This document shows positions 60,880-62,699 of a stretch of DNA of 62,699 bases, in pieces. Every line of letters begins with the position of its first letter. Within the stretch, counting starts at the first letter, position 1. The position numbers and the translations under genes were made by a program. The stretch lies in contig DWWN01000023.1 of NCBI GenBank assembly GCA_019119685.1, positions 1-62,699 of the forward strand, in the 5' to 3' direction. The notes under the pieces were generated by a model. That model was not told where the DNA came from and did not search any database. It saw nothing but the letters and a program-made list of their open reading frames with translations. The DNA comes from Candidatus Faecalibacterium faecigallinarum (GTDB lineage Bacteria > Bacillota > Clostridia > Oscillospirales > Ruminococcaceae).

Positions 60880-62373
60880 ATGAAGATCGGTTTTGACAAC
60901 AACAAATACCTGACGATGCAGTCCGCCCATATCCGGGAGCGGATCGCCCAGTTCGACAACAAGCTCTACCTGGAATTCGGCGGCAAGCTGTTCGACGACT
61001 ACCACGCCGCCCGCGTGCTGCCCGGTTTCCAGCCGGATTCCAAGCTGCAGATGCTGCTGCAGCTGAAAGACCAGGCCGAGGTGGTGGTGGTCATCAGCGC
61101 GGAGGACATCCTCAGCAGCAAGATGCGCGGGGACTACGGCATCTCCTACGACATGGACGTGCTGCGCCTGATCGACGCGTTCCAGGGCGTGGGACTGCTG
61201 GTGGGCAGCGTCTGCGTGACGATGTACACCCCCGCGCCGGAGGTCCAGGCGTTTGAGAGCCGCCTGAACGCCCAGGGCATCCGCACCTTCCGCCACTACA
61301 AGATCGCGGGCTACCCCAACGACGTGGCCCACATCGTCAGCGACGAAGGCTACGGCAAGAACGAGTTCATCGAGACCCGCCGCCCCCTGGTGGTGGTCAC
61401 AGCGCCGGGACCCGGCAGCGGCAAGATGGCGGTCTGCCTGTCCCAGCTGTACCATGAGCACAAGCGGGGCGTCAAGGCCGGGTACGCCAAGTTCGAGACC
61501 TTCCCCATCTGGAACCTGCCCTTGAAACACCCGGTCAACCTGGCCTACGAGGCCGCCACCGCCGACCTGAACGACGTGAACATGATCGACCCCTTCCACC
61601 TGGAAGCCTACGGCAAGACGGCCGTCAACTACAACCGCGACATCGAGATCTTCCCGGTGCTGCACGCTATGTTCGAACTGATCGCCGGGGAGAGCCCCTA
61701 CCGTTCCCCCACCGACATGGGCGTGAACATGGCGGGCAACTGCATCGTGGATGACGAAGTCTGCTGCGAGGCTTCCCGCAAGGAGATCCTGCGCCGCTAC
61801 CTGAAATGCCTGTGCAGCCAGAAAGCCGACGGCGCCGCCAGGGACAGCGAGCGGTACAAGCTGGAACTGCTGCTCAACCAGGCCGGGCTGACGGTGGGCA
61901 GCCGCGCGGTGGAACAGCAGGCCCACGCCCGCAGCGAGCGCACCGGCGGCCTGCCCGCCGCGGCCATCGAACTGGCTGACGGCACCATCGTCACCGGCAA
62001 GACCGGCCCGCTGCTGGGGGCGGCCTCCTCGGCGCTGCTCAACGCGCTGAAACGGCTGGCCGGTATCGACCAGGAGGTGGAACTGGTCTCGGCCCGCGCC
62101 ATCGAGCCGATCCAGACCCTCAAGACCAACTACCTGGGCAGCCGCAACCCCCGCCTGCACACCGATGAGATCCTCATCGCCCTGTCCAGTTCCGCCGCCG
62201 AGAACGAACTGGCCGCCGCGGCCCTGCACCAGCTGCCCCAGCTCAAAGGCTGCGACGTACATTCCACCGTGATCCTGTCCAGCGTGGACAGCGACATCCT
62301 CAACAAGCTGGGCATGTACCTGACCTGTGACCCCGCCTATGAGGAAGAGGACCGCATGTACCACAAAAAATAA
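60880..62373 (+). CDS. DUF1846 family protein
   Basis: A 497-residue cytosolic protein starting MKIGFDNNKYLTMQSAHIRE. The family core is visible in LYLEFGGKLFDDYHAARVLPGF, VVTAPGPGSGKMAVCLSQLY (a P-loop-like glycine-rich segment) and AYEAATADLNDVNMIDPFH. Structures of homologues are known but no reaction has been established. The family is widespread in Firmicutes and usually monocistronic, as here. Confidence in the family is high; function is unknown. Confidence 0.93.
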   Translation: MKIGFDNNKYLTMQSAHIRERIAQFDNKLYLEFGGKLFDDYHAARVLPGFQPDSKLQMLLQLKDQAEVVVVISAEDILSSKMRGDYGISYDMDVLRLIDAFQGVGLLVGSVCVTMYTPAPEVQAFESRLNAQGIRTFRHYKIAGYPNDVAHIVSDEGYGKNEFIETRRPLVVVTAPGPGSGKMAVCLSQLYHEHKRGVKAGYAKFETFPIWNLPLKHPVNLAYEAATADLNDVNMIDPFHLEAYGKTAVNYNRDIEIFPVLHAMFELIAGESPYRSPTDMGVNMAGNCIVDDEVCCEASRKEILRRYLKCLCSQKADGAARDSERYKLELLLNQAGLTVGSRAVEQQAHARSERTGGLPAAAIELADGTIVTGKTGPLLGAASSALLNALKRLAGIDQEVELVSARAIEPIQTLKTNYLGSRNPRLHTDEILIALSSSAAENELAAAALHQLPQLKGCDVHSTVILSSVDSDILNKLGMYLTCDPAYEEEDRMYHKK

Positions 62374-62393
62374 GCGGGCCGGAACCACGCAAA

Positions 62394-62430
62394 AAGAACG
62401 GGCTTTCCCACGCCGGGAAAGCCCGTTCTT
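62394..62430. terminator. Bidirectional terminator
   Basis: The perfect 16-base arms AAGAACGGGCTTTCCC and GGGAAAGCCCGTTCTT surround a 5-base loop. It separates convergent genes and serves both. Confidence 0.85.
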
Positions 62431-62474
62431 CGTTTGCATGCGCATGCCGCGCCCTGTTCCGGGCGGCGGCCTTC

Positions 62475-62699
62475 TCAGTTCCAGCCCTTGCAGACGTCCA
62501 CCCAGGCCGTGTAGCCGGAGCAGCGTTCCAGTTCGGGGATCGTCAGTTCAATGGCGCTGTTGCTGCTTCCGCAGGCCGGGAACACCGTCTTGAACCGCTT
62601 GAGGGAAACATCCAGGTACACCGCCACGCCCTCGTTGACGGCAAAGGGGCAGACGCCGCCCACCCCGTGGCCGACCATCGTTTCCACCTGGCCGGGGGT
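62475..62699 (-). CDS. YbaK/ProX-family aminoacyl-tRNA deacylase, truncated at the window edge
   Basis: The last 74 residues of a minus-strand gene whose 5' part lies beyond the window; the frame stays open to base 62699. The sequence VETMVGHGVGGVCPFAVNEG, followed by VYLDVSLKRFKTVFPACGSS and NSAIELTIPELERCSG, is the C-terminal half of the YbaK/aminoacyl-tRNA editing fold. It differs from the complete YbaK at 17172-17663, so the genome has at least two members. The tRNA specificity cannot be told from this part. Confidence 0.85.
   Translation of the reverse strand, partial: TPGQVETMVGHGVGGVCPFAVNEGVAVYLDVSLKRFKTVFPACGSSNSAIELTIPELERCSGYTAWVDVCKGWN

Noticed and set aside
62475-62687. Complete 70-residue protein starting at 62687
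   Set aside because: The frame stays open to the window edge and the domain is clearly the C-terminal half of a larger YbaK-type protein.

Overview
The window is GC-rich DNA from a gut Clostridia-type Firmicute of the Oscillospiraceae/Ruminococcaceae. The evidence is strong AGGAGG-type ribosome sites, a large fused PurL, CUT1 sugar transporters whose ATPase is encoded elsewhere, a T-box leader, and a holin-like type I toxin. Most of the window (about 9-62.7 kb) resembles Gemmiger/Subdoligranulum/Faecalibacterium relatives. The first ~8.8 kb looks different: it is full of REP-like palindromes and prefers TCC serine codons, as in Flavonifractor/Oscillibacter-type genomes. The change falls inside purL, so the left end may be a recombinant segment or an assembly join.

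Layout. 1-6 kb: a peptidoglycan pair on the minus strand (FHA-SEDS fusion and class B PBP), a selenium-metabolism pair (yedF, DUF3343), a MITE-like element and a small membrane protein, with repeat-rich spacers. 6-17 kb: a minus-strand de novo purine operon, purE-F-M-N-O-V-D-L, behind a long leader with an attenuator-like terminator. The last two steps are split between a stand-alone AICAR transformylase and a PurO-type cyclohydrolase. 17-20.5 kb: YbaK deacylase, DAHP synthase, a DUF3783 protein and ApbE. 20.5-23.7 kb: three minus-strand units (a DUF4230 pair, a RelE/Phd-type toxin-antitoxin and an AraC regulator), each ending in the same long hairpin with a conserved loop. 24-31.2 kb: a raffinose/sucrose cluster with a binding protein, two permeases, GH36 alpha-galactosidase and an amylosucrase-type GH13. 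31.2-34.3 kb: a hairpin element between duplicated terminators, a hydrolase / CAT-like acyltransferase / EamA exporter group, and a type I toxin with a readable antisense promoter. 34.4-39.9 kb: ilvB-N-C-D behind a T-box leader. 40-45.8 kb: DUF815 ATPase, a membrane-tethered RelB-like protein, deoB, pyk and luxS. 45.9-60.7 kb: a LacI regulator divergent from a maltodextrin/glycogen cluster (malE, malF with an in-frame TGA, malG, pullulanase, debranching enzyme, neopullulanase, alpha-1,6-glucosidase, glycogen phosphorylase). 60.9 kb to the end: a DUF1846 protein and a truncated YbaK-family gene.

How the parts work together: the two sugar clusters feed hexoses and glucose-1-phosphate into glycolysis, where pyk acts and deoB links nucleosides to the pentose phosphate pool. 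The purine, branched-chain and DAHP synthase genes are anabolic and carry their own leaders or promoters.
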